Source: Sedimentisphaerales bacterium
GTDB taxonomy: Bacteria > Planctomycetota > Phycisphaerae > Sedimentisphaerales > SM23-30
Assembly: GCA_030640865.1 (NCBI GenBank)
Contig: DAOWIP010000497.1
Location: 1 to 12,919, forward strand
Direction: 5' to 3'
Length of the DNA stretch: 12,919 bases
A model generated the notes under the pieces. That model was not told the origin of the DNA. It saw nothing but the letters and a program-made list of their open reading frames with translations, and searched no databases. Position numbers and translations under genes: made by a program. Below, piece after piece: positions 7,645-12,919 of the stretch. The number at the start of each line of letters is the position of its first letter. Position 1 is the stretch's first letter.

Positions 7645-7707
7645 GTATTCCAATTGGGTGGCACCTTTCTGTATTTCAGAGAGGTGTTCCTGTGTACAAC
7701 CGTCGGT

Positions 7708-7998
7708 TCAGTCGAGTTTGTCCTCACAACGGTCGAGCTTATCTTCGCAGTGGTCCAGTTTATTTTCCAGCTTATCGCATTCCTTGTCCTTTTTGGTCAA
7801 TTTCTCTCGGCATTTTGCCAACTCGCTGCGCAGCCACTGTATTTTCGCCTGTTCGTCGCTCGGTTCGCCACGGACCGGTTGCGTATAACGCTGATCAGAC
7901 CCCAAATCAACCAATGGCTCATCGACCTGTACTTTTAAGCAACCGCTGATTACAATAAGACCTGATAAAATGGATGCAAGTAGAACATATTTAACCAT
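7708..7998 (-). CDS. Small cysteine-containing coiled-coil lipoprotein (Lpp-like architecture)
   Basis: The 96-residue protein starts at the ATG at 7998 with AAGGAG 6 bases upstream. Residues 1-19 form a lipoprotein signal with lipobox ISGC and lipidated Cys20. Residues 21-48 are a likely flexible linker. From about residue 50 to the end the chain is one charged helix with Leu heptads. The last part is a near-exact heptad repeat, KLENKLD-HCEDKLD-RCEDKLD, encoded by 21-base tandem repeats. Four extra cysteines lie in the helix (C63, C74, C84, C91). The general plan, a short lipid-anchored trimer-forming or dimer-forming rod, recalls Braun lipoprotein, but there is no C-terminal Lys-Arg for peptidoglycan linkage; the chain ends KLD. 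Homology to Lpp is not claimed. Its gene is divergent from miaA and has a good promoter. Confidence 0.8.
   Translation of the reverse strand: MVKYVLLASILSGLIVISGCLKVQVDEPLVDLGSDQRYTQPVRGEPSDEQAKIQWLRSELAKCREKLTKKDKECDKLENKLDHCEDKLDRCEDKLD
7711..7773 (-). repeat. Three 21-base tandem repeats encoding C-terminal heptads
   Basis: Three adjacent 21-base units (7711-7731, 7732-7752, 7753-7773) share the start GTC-AG-TT on the plus strand. They encode successive seven-residue units of the small lipoprotein. The two nearest the stop are most alike, suggesting recent duplication of a coiled-coil heptad. Confidence 0.7.
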
Positions 7999-8043
7999 TA
8001 CGTTCTCCTTCTGAAAAGTTGAAAAATCCTGCTACCGCAACGT

Positions 8044-8072
8044 ATTATAATTGCTCATGGCAGGGGGGTAAA
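8044..8072 (-). promoter_or_regulatory. Sigma70-type promoter of the small lipoprotein gene
   Basis: On the minus strand TTTACC (8072-8067) is followed after exactly 17 bases by a perfect TATAAT (8049-8044). Transcription would begin near 8037 and give a leader of about 38 bases before the start codon at 7998, with a good ribosome site. Confidence 0.7.
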
Positions 8073-8082
8073 GATAAATAAA

Positions 8083-8128
8083 TGAGTTGTGAGTTGTGAG
8101 TGGTGAGTGGTGGGTTCGCCTCGGCGAA
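8083..8128. repeat. 7-base tandem repeat followed by a small hairpin upstream of miaA
   Basis: TGAGTTG occurs twice and TGAGTGG twice in direct succession (8083-8110), followed by a degenerate unit TGGGTTC. A hairpin TTCGC-CTCG-GCGAA (8115-8128) overlaps the end. The block lies between the promoter of the divergent small lipoprotein gene and the start of miaA at 8172. It looks like a slippage-prone simple repeat joined to an intergenic palindrome; no regulatory role can be shown. Confidence 0.6.
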
Positions 8129-8171
8129 TCTGCCTGCGGCACGATTGTGAGAAAGACAAAGACGAAAAAAT

Positions 8172-9092
8172 ATGACTGAAAAGATGATATTAATTATGGG
8201 CTGTACAGCCTGCGGCAAGGGCAAATTGGCCTTTGAACTGGCCCGGAGAGTAGGGGGGCACATCCTCAGCGTTGACTCGATGAAGGTATATCGTCGTATG
8301 GACATCGGCACAGCCAAGCCGGATTCAGCCGTGCGAGAGGTCGTCAGGCACTACATGATAGACATAGTCGAACCTTATGATGATTCTTTTGGCCTGGGAC
8401 GTTTCGTTGAGCTTGCCGAGCAGGCCATAACCGAAGTGCAAAAACAACAACGTCCGATAATCGCAGTAGGGGGGACAGCCCTGTATATCAGGGGCCTGCT
8501 GGAAGGTGTTTTTGATGGGCCTTCGTCCGACCCGGATATTCGCGACCGTCTCAAACAGGAAGCTGATGATGTCGGTTTAGCGGCGTTACACAAACGTTTG
8601 TGTCGTGTTGACCCCGACGCCGGGCAACGAATTCATCCCAACGATGCTAAACGTATTGTCAGGGCCTTGGAGGTCTATGAGTTGACCGGAAAGAGCATAT
8701 CGTCGTTTCAGAAACAATTCCGTAGCGGACAATATAAACACAATTGGCGATTAATCGGCCTGCGTCGTGATAAAGAAGAAGGCAGTCATCGTATCAACCA
8801 GCGGGTAAAACGGATGATCGAACAGGGATTGGTTGACGAAGTGAAATCACTTTTGGCCGAGCCACAAGGGCTAAGTCCCCAGGCCGCCCAGGCAGTGGGT
8901 TATGCCGAGATAATCGACCATATAGAGGGCAAAATCAGCCTTGCTGACGCGGTTGAGAAAATAAAGATAAACACCCGCCGCTTCGCCAAACACCAGCGCA
9001 CCTGGTTCCGCACCTTTAATAATGTCCATTGGCTCGATGTAAAACCAGACGAAACAGCAGAAAAACTTGCCAATCAGGTGCTAAAAAAATGA
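8172..9092 (+). CDS. miaA: tRNA dimethylallyltransferase
   Basis: The 306-residue cytoplasmic protein matches MiaA, which transfers a dimethylallyl group to N6 of A37 in tRNAs reading UNN codons, the first step of i6A/ms2i6A synthesis. Visible motifs are the P-loop region at 9-18, SVDSMKVY at 33-40 (the conserved Asp35 of the DSxQ motif, with Lys38 where Gln is usual), DIGTAKP at 44-50, the family motif GGTALY at 100-105, IHPNDAKRIVRALEVYELTG at 154-173, and the C-terminal AQAVGYAEI at 239-247 and FAKHQRTWFR at 271-280. Length is normal. The P-loop is odd: GCTACGKGK replaces the family's GPTASGKT/S, so the Walker A Ser/Thr after the Lys is Gly17. The ATG at 8172 has no clear Shine-Dalgarno site; Met5 and Met9 are poorer starts. 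It is probably its own unit, as 199 bases separate it from manA. Confidence 0.93.
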   Translation: MTEKMILIMGCTACGKGKLAFELARRVGGHILSVDSMKVYRRMDIGTAKPDSAVREVVRHYMIDIVEPYDDSFGLGRFVELAEQAITEVQKQQRPIIAVGGTALYIRGLLEGVFDGPSSDPDIRDRLKQEADDVGLAALHKRLCRVDPDAGQRIHPNDAKRIVRALEVYELTGKSISSFQKQFRSGQYKHNWRLIGLRRDKEEGSHRINQRVKRMIEQGLVDEVKSLLAEPQGLSPQAAQAVGYAEIIDHIEGKISLADAVEKIKINTRRFAKHQRTWFRTFNNVHWLDVKPDETAEKLANQVLKK

Positions 9093-9128
9093 ATTTATTC
9101 AGTTATTTATCATAACTACTTAATATAA

Positions 9129-9157
9129 AAGACATTAGCAAAAATTAGCTATATATT
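9129..9157 (+). promoter_or_regulatory. Weak candidate promoter for the manA operon
   Basis: AAGACA (9129-9134) and TATATT (9152-9157) are spaced by 17 bases in the very AT-rich 199-base gap between miaA and manA. Each box differs from consensus by one or two bases. The gap also holds an inverted repeat CGGTTTT (9222-9228) / AAAACCG (9238-9244). AT richness makes chance matches likely. Confidence 0.3.
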
Positions 9158-9291
9158 TAACCAGATGCCCAATGAAACATAAGATATATTATAGGACTAT
9201 CGATTTCCTGTGATTCAGGGGCGGTTTTATATTACAAAAAACCGGACTGGACAGGAAACGCCAATAACCATAGAATTCGGAAATCAAATAT

Positions 9292-10341
9292 ATGCATTAT
9301 TCACCGATAAAATTCAAACCAATATTCAAACAACGAATTTGGGGTTCTGATCGACTAAAGCGATTGTTCAATAAAGACCTGCCTCCCGATAAGCCGATTG
9401 GTGAATGCTGGGAGTTGGCTGATCTGCCCGATGACAAAAGCGAAATAGCCGAAGGGCCGATGGCCGGCATGGATATTCGTCAGCTTCTGGATGAGCACGG
9501 CCCAGCCCTGGGATTTGCCGACGAGCAATGCAAATTCCCTTTCGGATTATTAATTAAGTTTCTCGACGCCAACGATGTCCTTAGTGTTCAGGTTCATCCT
9601 GACGACAAGGCATCACGAATGTTCACCGGTGCCCGCCACAAGACGGAATGCTGGTATGTTCTTGAAGCCGAACCGAAATCGGTAATCTATCGTGGCCTGA
9701 AACCACAGGTCAACAGAGAGAAACTAACTGAATCATTAAATGAAGGAAATATTGAAAAACTGATGAATGTGTACCCGGCCCGGAAAGGCGATTTTCACTT
9801 TTTGCCCGCCGGAACAATCCATGCCCTGGGCTCAGGTGTGGTCATAGCAGAGATACAAACACCTTCGGATACCACTTATCGACTGTATGACTGGAATCGA
9901 AAAGACAGCCGTGGCCGCCGCCGTGAACTGCATATCGAACAGGCCCTGGAATGCATTCATTATGGTAATACCGAGCCCCCCCCTATCGACAATAATATTA
10001 TCGGACTTTCGGTAATTACATCAACCCTGATAAATATCGGCAACAGTCTCGGCAAAGCAAAATTATTAGTTGAATGTCCATACTTCAGCGTGGCTTACGT
10101 ATCATACGAGAGCGGATTACGCGAGTTCTCATCCGGGATACCATATATAATGATAGCGTTAAGCGGGGATGGTGATATTTATAATAAGGATGACCTCAAT
10201 GGACATTGCGAGTATAATGCCGGAGATACGATGTTGATACCGGCCATTCGATCAGGCGGACTTAACGCAGGGCAGGCCGGGGAATTATTGTTGGTATGCC
10301 TTGCCCCCCCCACTAAAGTCAAAGGCCGATTAACATTTTAG
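9292..10341 (+). CDS. manA: Mannose-6-phosphate isomerase, type I
   Basis: The 349-residue cytoplasmic zinc enzyme interconverts fructose 6-phosphate and mannose 6-phosphate, feeding GDP-mannose and other surface-sugar precursors. It begins with the family pattern KPIFKQRIWGSDRL (residues 9-22). The zinc ligands of the family are in place: Q100 and H102 in VQVHPDD, E119 in KTECWYV and H177 in PAGTIHALG. The catalytic-region Arg lies in TTYRLYDW (R197). A C-terminal beta-barrel half spans about 255-345. Length is that of the shorter bacterial ManA group rather than the E. coli form. No strong Shine-Dalgarno site precedes the ATG at 9292. It heads a co-directional series with the rluB-type gene, a SPOR lipoprotein and a gmhA-type gene, consistent with envelope polysaccharide supply. 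Confidence 0.93.
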   Translation: MHYSPIKFKPIFKQRIWGSDRLKRLFNKDLPPDKPIGECWELADLPDDKSEIAEGPMAGMDIRQLLDEHGPALGFADEQCKFPFGLLIKFLDANDVLSVQVHPDDKASRMFTGARHKTECWYVLEAEPKSVIYRGLKPQVNREKLTESLNEGNIEKLMNVYPARKGDFHFLPAGTIHALGSGVVIAEIQTPSDTTYRLYDWNRKDSRGRRRELHIEQALECIHYGNTEPPPIDNNIIGLSVITSTLINIGNSLGKAKLLVECPYFSVAYVSYESGLREFSSGIPYIMIALSGDGDIYNKDDLNGHCEYNAGDTMLIPAIRSGGLNAGQAGELLLVCLAPPTKVKGRLTF

Positions 10342-10351
10342 CCAAATGCAG

Positions 10352-10370
10352 CACAAGCTTCCAGCTTGTG
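10352..10370. repeat. Intergenic hairpin between manA and the rluB-type gene
   Basis: CACAAGCT-TCC-AGCTTGTG is a perfect 8-bp stem with a 3-base loop, inside the 51-base gap. No T run follows, so it is not a typical terminator. It may be a small dispersed repeat or an mRNA processing or stability element. Confidence 0.6.
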
Positions 10371-10392
10371 ATTAAATCGGAATAACAGTGCT

Positions 10393-11145
10393 ATGGAACG
10401 ATTGCAAAAAGTTATGGCCGAGGCCGGTATCGCCAGCCGACGGCACAGCGAAGAAATGATACGAGCGGGACAGGTAAAGGTCAACGGCCAAGTGGTCGTC
10501 AAGCTGCCCGTATTTGTCGATCCGGCCCACGATGTAATTCTCGTGTCCGGCCGAAAACTGAAGTTCGAATCCAGAGTATATTATCTGTTGCACAAACCCA
10601 AAAAAGTTCTTTGCACAAACTCAGAACAAGAAGGCCGTCTTCGGGCAATCGATTTGCTCAAAGGCGTCAAAGAAAGAGTCTATCCGGTCGGGCGGCTCGA
10701 TAACGAATCAAAAGGACTGCTTTTGATGACCAACGACGGAGAACTGGCCAACCGATTGACGCACCCCCGATATGGGGTGAGCAAAACATATTTGGCGGAA
10801 GTAACCGGCTGGATCACTGGTGAAGATGTTGAGAAATTGAAAAAAGGCATTCGTCTGCAACAGGGCCGCGCCAGTATGGAGCAGATAAAAATACGACAGC
10901 GAAACTCCCGCATTACTATCCTGGAGATTACACTGCGTGAGGGACAGAACCGCCAGATAAGGCGGATGTTGGCCCGACTGGGCCATCCGGTGCGCGAGTT
11001 GACCAGAATACAGATCGGCCCGCTCACTTTGCGGGGACTGGGTCCGGGCCGCTTTCGGCCGCTTAAGCCCAACGAGCTTAAAATGTTGCTCAAACTAACC
11101 CAGCCGAAAAAAGGGGCGTCTAACCCCCCTACCAAAAAAAAGTAG
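10393..11145 (+). CDS. rluB: 23S rRNA pseudouridine synthase of the RsuA/RluB family
   Basis: The 250-residue protein has an N-terminal S4 RNA-binding domain (residues 1-60, with RLQKVMAEAGIASRR at 3-17) and a catalytic domain. The latter contains the family motif VGRLDNESKGLLLMTNDGEL at 99-118 with nucleophile Asp103, and the closing motif REGQNRQIRRMLARLGHPV followed by the LTRIQIGPL strand. This domain order belongs to the RsuA/RluB/RluE/RluF group; the S4 domain together with these motifs fits RluB, which makes pseudouridine at 2605 of 23S rRNA (E. coli numbering). RluF or RsuA specificity cannot be excluded. Start ATG at 10393 has only a weak upstream purine run. The last ten residues (KKGASNPPTKKK) and the TAG stop lie in repeat-like DNA that continues as a palindrome beyond the gene, so the tail may be acquired rather than ancestral. 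Confidence 0.88.
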   Translation: MERLQKVMAEAGIASRRHSEEMIRAGQVKVNGQVVVKLPVFVDPAHDVILVSGRKLKFESRVYYLLHKPKKVLCTNSEQEGRLRAIDLLKGVKERVYPVGRLDNESKGLLLMTNDGELANRLTHPRYGVSKTYLAEVTGWITGEDVEKLKKGIRLQQGRASMEQIKIRQRNSRITILEITLREGQNRQIRRMLARLGHPVRELTRIQIGPLTLRGLGPGRFRPLKPNELKMLLKLTQPKKGASNPPTKKK

Positions 11146-11162
11146 GGCGGGCCGTGCCCGCC
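11146..11162. repeat. GC-rich hairpin touching the rluB stop codon
   Basis: GGCGGGC-CGT-GCCCGCC forms a 7-bp perfect stem with a 3-base loop starting at the base after the stop codon. An alternative stem CCCTAC (11127-11132) / GTAGGG (11142-11147) spans the A8 run and the stop codon itself. The hairpin ends 14 bases before the ATG of the next gene and takes the place of a ribosome-binding site. It resembles dispersed palindromic repeats. Confidence 0.6.
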
Positions 11163-11176
11163 ATTTGCTCTCCCTT

Positions 11177-11983
11177 ATGAACTACCGAACATCAACAAAA
11201 ATCATCCTGTTTTTTTTTACAGCTTTTATAGTCGGCTGTGCTCAACCGGCCGGCCAGGCCGGTCAGTCTATGCTGAAACTTGCCCGCAGGCAGTTCGAGC
11301 AGAAACACTATGTTTTGACTGCTCACACGCTCTCGGACTTTCTGCGTAATGAGCCGAGAAGCCGGGAGGTTGCTTATGCCCATTATTTGCGAGGACTATG
11401 TTATCGGCAGTCAGGGCCTGCGAAGTATGCTCAGGCCAAGCGAGATTTCAGGCAGGCGATTCGCAAGGCCACGGAAAAAGCCATCAAACGGCAAGCCTAT
11501 ATAGCCCTGGGCCATATCGATTTTGAGAGTAACCCGCCCAATTATGAATCCGCTGTCGAACATTATAAAATCGCTCTGTCCGGGCTTGAAGAAGTTCCGC
11601 CCAAAGACGCGGTGCTCTATCGGCTGGGTGAGGCGCTACAGGGTATTGGGCGATGGGAAGAATCCGACATATACTTTTCCCGTTGTTTTAACGGGTTTAA
11701 GCAATCGCCGTTTGCCCGCTCGGCCCGACAGCGTTTTGGATCGCGAACATTCCGCCTGCAGGTGGGAGCCTTTAAAAATCTGAAGCGAGCCAAAGAACTT
11801 GTCGCGAATCTTCGCCGGAAGAATTGGCCCGCCGACTGGGCGGCGCGAAGTACGTCAGGCAAACTGCTTTACATAGTCCGTACCGGCCAATATCGAACCT
11901 TCGCCGAGGCGCAACAGGGACTTTCTGATTTGACGCAACTGTACAGCGATGCTATGATAGTAGCCGCTCAATTGAAAAATTAG
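11177..11983 (+). CDS. TPR-containing lipoprotein with C-terminal SPOR domain
   Basis: The product is 268 residues from the ATG at 11177; a TTG at 11165 in frame would add four residues before the signal. Residues 1-20 are a lipoprotein signal with lipobox FIVGC and lipidated Cys21. Residues 30-185 form helical pairs of TPR or YbgF/BamD-like type (for example ARRQFEQKHYVLTAHTLSDF, then AYAHYLRGLCYRQSG and AVLYRLGEALQGIGRWEES). Residues 190-262 form a SPOR domain: FRLQVGAFKNLKRAKELV, then LYIVRTGQYRTFAEAQQGL. SPOR domains bind peptidoglycan strands stripped of stem peptides, often at the division site; TPR modules bind partner proteins. It is therefore likely an envelope or division accessory lipoprotein; the exact role is inference. 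No Shine-Dalgarno sequence is visible, since a hairpin occupies the region, so translation may depend on coupling to the upstream gene. Confidence 0.85.
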   Translation: MNYRTSTKIILFFFTAFIVGCAQPAGQAGQSMLKLARRQFEQKHYVLTAHTLSDFLRNEPRSREVAYAHYLRGLCYRQSGPAKYAQAKRDFRQAIRKATEKAIKRQAYIALGHIDFESNPPNYESAVEHYKIALSGLEEVPPKDAVLYRLGEALQGIGRWEESDIYFSRCFNGFKQSPFARSARQRFGSRTFRLQVGAFKNLKRAKELVANLRRKNWPADWAARSTSGKLLYIVRTGQYRTFAEAQQGLSDLTQLYSDAMIVAAQLKN

Positions 11984-11996
11984 TTATGAGGTAAAT

Positions 11997-12677
11997 ATGC
12001 CAGAGCAAAAATCCTCTACCGGCGACCTGCCTGAAAATATTCTCGACCTTGCAAGGCAACTGTTTACTCGTCTTCCGCATCTAAGCGTTGCCGGCGATGA
12101 TATGTTCGCCTGTTTCCGGGCGATTGTCGATGTCTTTGAAAATGGCGGCGTTCTTTTTATATGCGGTAACGGCGGCAGCTTTGCCGATGCCGGACATATT
12201 AAAGGCGAACTGGCCAAGAGCTTTGAGAGGCCGAGGCCGCTGACCAATACCGATGTTATTGATACACTTGAAAAATACGATATGGGCCGCGGGCTGATCG
12301 ATAATCTACAGATCGGCCTGCCGGTAATTGTTTTGGGTGAATCGCATTCGCTGCGGAGCGCCTGGGAGAATGACTGCGATCCGGAGCTTGTGTACGCCCA
12401 GGAATTAAATACATTTGCCGGCTGTGTGAAACCGGCCGCCCTGCTGGGGATCAGCACCAGCGGTAACGCCAAAAATGTAATCGCGGCTATGACCCTGGCC
12501 CGCGCTTACGGGCTGACGACCATCAGCTTTACCTGCCGGGACGGCGGCCAATTGACCGAACTGGCTGACATCCCCTGGCGTGTGCCCGGAAACACCACCG
12601 CGGAAGTCCAGGAAAACCAGGTACCACTCTATCACACCCTGTGCCGGATGATCGAGACCCATTTCTTTGGTGCGTAA
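11997..12677 (+). CDS. gmhA: SIS-domain phosphoheptose (sedoheptulose-7-phosphate) isomerase
   Basis: The 226-residue cytoplasmic protein is a GmhA/DiaA-type SIS protein. It has the phosphate-binding CGNGGSFADAGHIKGEL at 56-72, the second SIS motif ISTSGNAKNV at 152-161, and AEVQENQVPLYHTLC at 202-216. The metal and catalytic residues of GmhA appear conserved with the same spacing: H67 and E71 (4 apart), Q205 and H213 (8 apart). This supports an active isomerase making D-glycero-manno-heptose 7-phosphate for surface heptose rather than a DnaA-binding DiaA protein. It is longer than the roughly 190-residue E. coli GmhA, with an extended N-terminus. GAGG lies 5 bases before the ATG, and the gene starts 13 bases after the SPOR lipoprotein stop, so the two are surely co-transcribed. 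No other heptose genes are in the window. The stop codon overlaps a 22-base direct repeat. Confidence 0.88.
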   Translation: MPEQKSSTGDLPENILDLARQLFTRLPHLSVAGDDMFACFRAIVDVFENGGVLFICGNGGSFADAGHIKGELAKSFERPRPLTNTDVIDTLEKYDMGRGLIDNLQIGLPVIVLGESHSLRSAWENDCDPELVYAQELNTFAGCVKPAALLGISTSGNAKNVIAAMTLARAYGLTTISFTCRDGGQLTELADIPWRVPGNTTAEVQENQVPLYHTLCRMIETHFFGA

Positions 12678-12716
12678 ACTTTGCGCAATCGGTACGTGAA
12701 CTTTGTGCAATCGGTG
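12673..12716 (+). repeat. 22-base tandem direct repeat at the gmhA stop codon
   Basis: Two adjacent 22-base units (12673-12694 and 12695-12716) differ at only three positions and share the core CTTTG-GCAATCGGT. The first unit contains the gmhA TAA stop (12675-12677). The 22-base period equals about two helical turns, so a protein could bind both units on the same DNA face; a simple duplication is equally possible. Confidence 0.7.
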
Positions 12717-12730
12717 GTTTTTCTCATTAA

Positions 12731-12750
12731 CACCGGACTTCAGTCCGGTG
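12731..12750. repeat. Perfect 9-bp palindrome downstream of gmhA
   Basis: CACCGGACT and AGTCCGGTG are perfect inverted repeats with a 2-base centre (or an 8-bp stem with loop TTCA). No T run follows. In form it resembles the other short palindromes seen in the gaps of this window. Confidence 0.6.
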
Positions 12751-12777
12751 CTGGAGGTCTTGCCGACCGCTTCTTCC

Positions 12778-12797
12778 AACCGTTTCAACGGTTTTTT
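12778..12797 (+). terminator. Candidate intrinsic terminator of the manA-gmhA operon
   Basis: AACCGT-TTCA-ACGGTT forms a 6-bp stem with a 4-base loop, running into six T (12792-12797). It lies about 100 bases after gmhA. The stem is short, so efficiency is uncertain. Confidence 0.55.
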
Positions 12798-12864
12798 GCA
12801 TATGGCCGAATAGTTACAAAAACTTTTTTTTCCTGTACACCGGTAATTTAACTCTCAAATTAAT

Positions 12865-12919
12865 ATGAACACACAACAGCAGACAAAATATTCACAGAGT
12901 AAAAAAATTGAGCTTATTA
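12865..12919 (+). CDS. Possible start of a gene cut by the window end
   Basis: An ATG at 12865 opens a frame that stays open for 18 codons to the end of the window, with a polar, Gln/Lys-rich start (MNTQQQTKYSQSKKIELI). It follows the candidate operon terminator and an AT-rich stretch suited to a promoter, but there is no Shine-Dalgarno sequence and no family can be recognised from so few residues. Confidence 0.3.
   Translation, partial: MNTQQQTKYSQSKKIELI

Overview
The window reads as a chromosomal stretch of a diderm bacterium with moderate GC coding DNA and AT-rich intergenic DNA. The lipoproteins, a SPOR protein, a GmhA-like sedoheptulose-7-phosphate isomerase and weak Shine-Dalgarno sites at several starts fit a member of the Planctomycetota, perhaps the Phycisphaerae or Sedimentisphaerales. 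That assignment is an inference from overall style, not from a marker gene. No phage, transposase, CRISPR array, toxin-antitoxin pair or recognisable defence cassette is visible; most of the window is housekeeping and envelope genes.

Left part (1-1900): a minus-strand gene for a secreted protein built from three tandem ~90-residue repeats, with a good intrinsic terminator and a plausible promoter. Upstream of it lie a minus-strand tRNA-Val(TAC) and about 430 bases without an established gene, holding a GC-rich terminator-like palindrome and a possible 45-codon small ORF. Centre-left (1887-5588): an HD-GYP plus PilZ c-di-GMP phosphodiesterase on the plus strand, convergent with a fused ADP-forming acetate/acyl-CoA ligase on the minus strand.

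Centre (5763-7998): a near-consensus promoter drives a large coiled-coil lipoprotein. It converges on a 96-residue cysteine-containing heptad-repeat lipoprotein that has its own good promoter. A compact, nested-palindrome repeat lies between their 3' ends.

Right part (8083-12919): miaA (tRNA A37 dimethylallyltransferase) with an unusual Walker A loop, followed by a likely co-directional operon: manA (mannose-6-phosphate isomerase), an rluB-type pseudouridine synthase, a TPR/SPOR lipoprotein and a gmhA-type SIS isomerase. A candidate terminator and the possible first codons of another gene close the window. ManA and GmhA act on sugar phosphates that feed surface polysaccharides, and the SPOR lipoprotein probably binds peptidoglycan, so the operon looks envelope-linked with an rRNA modification gene inside it. 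Most gaps in the right half carry a short palindrome or tandem repeat, suggesting a genome rich in small dispersed intergenic repeats.

No obviously new multi-gene system is seen. The best leads are the degenerate P-loop of MiaA, the Lpp-like cysteine heptad lipoprotein, the three-repeat secreted protein and the family of intergenic palindromes, one of which supplies the rluB stop codon.
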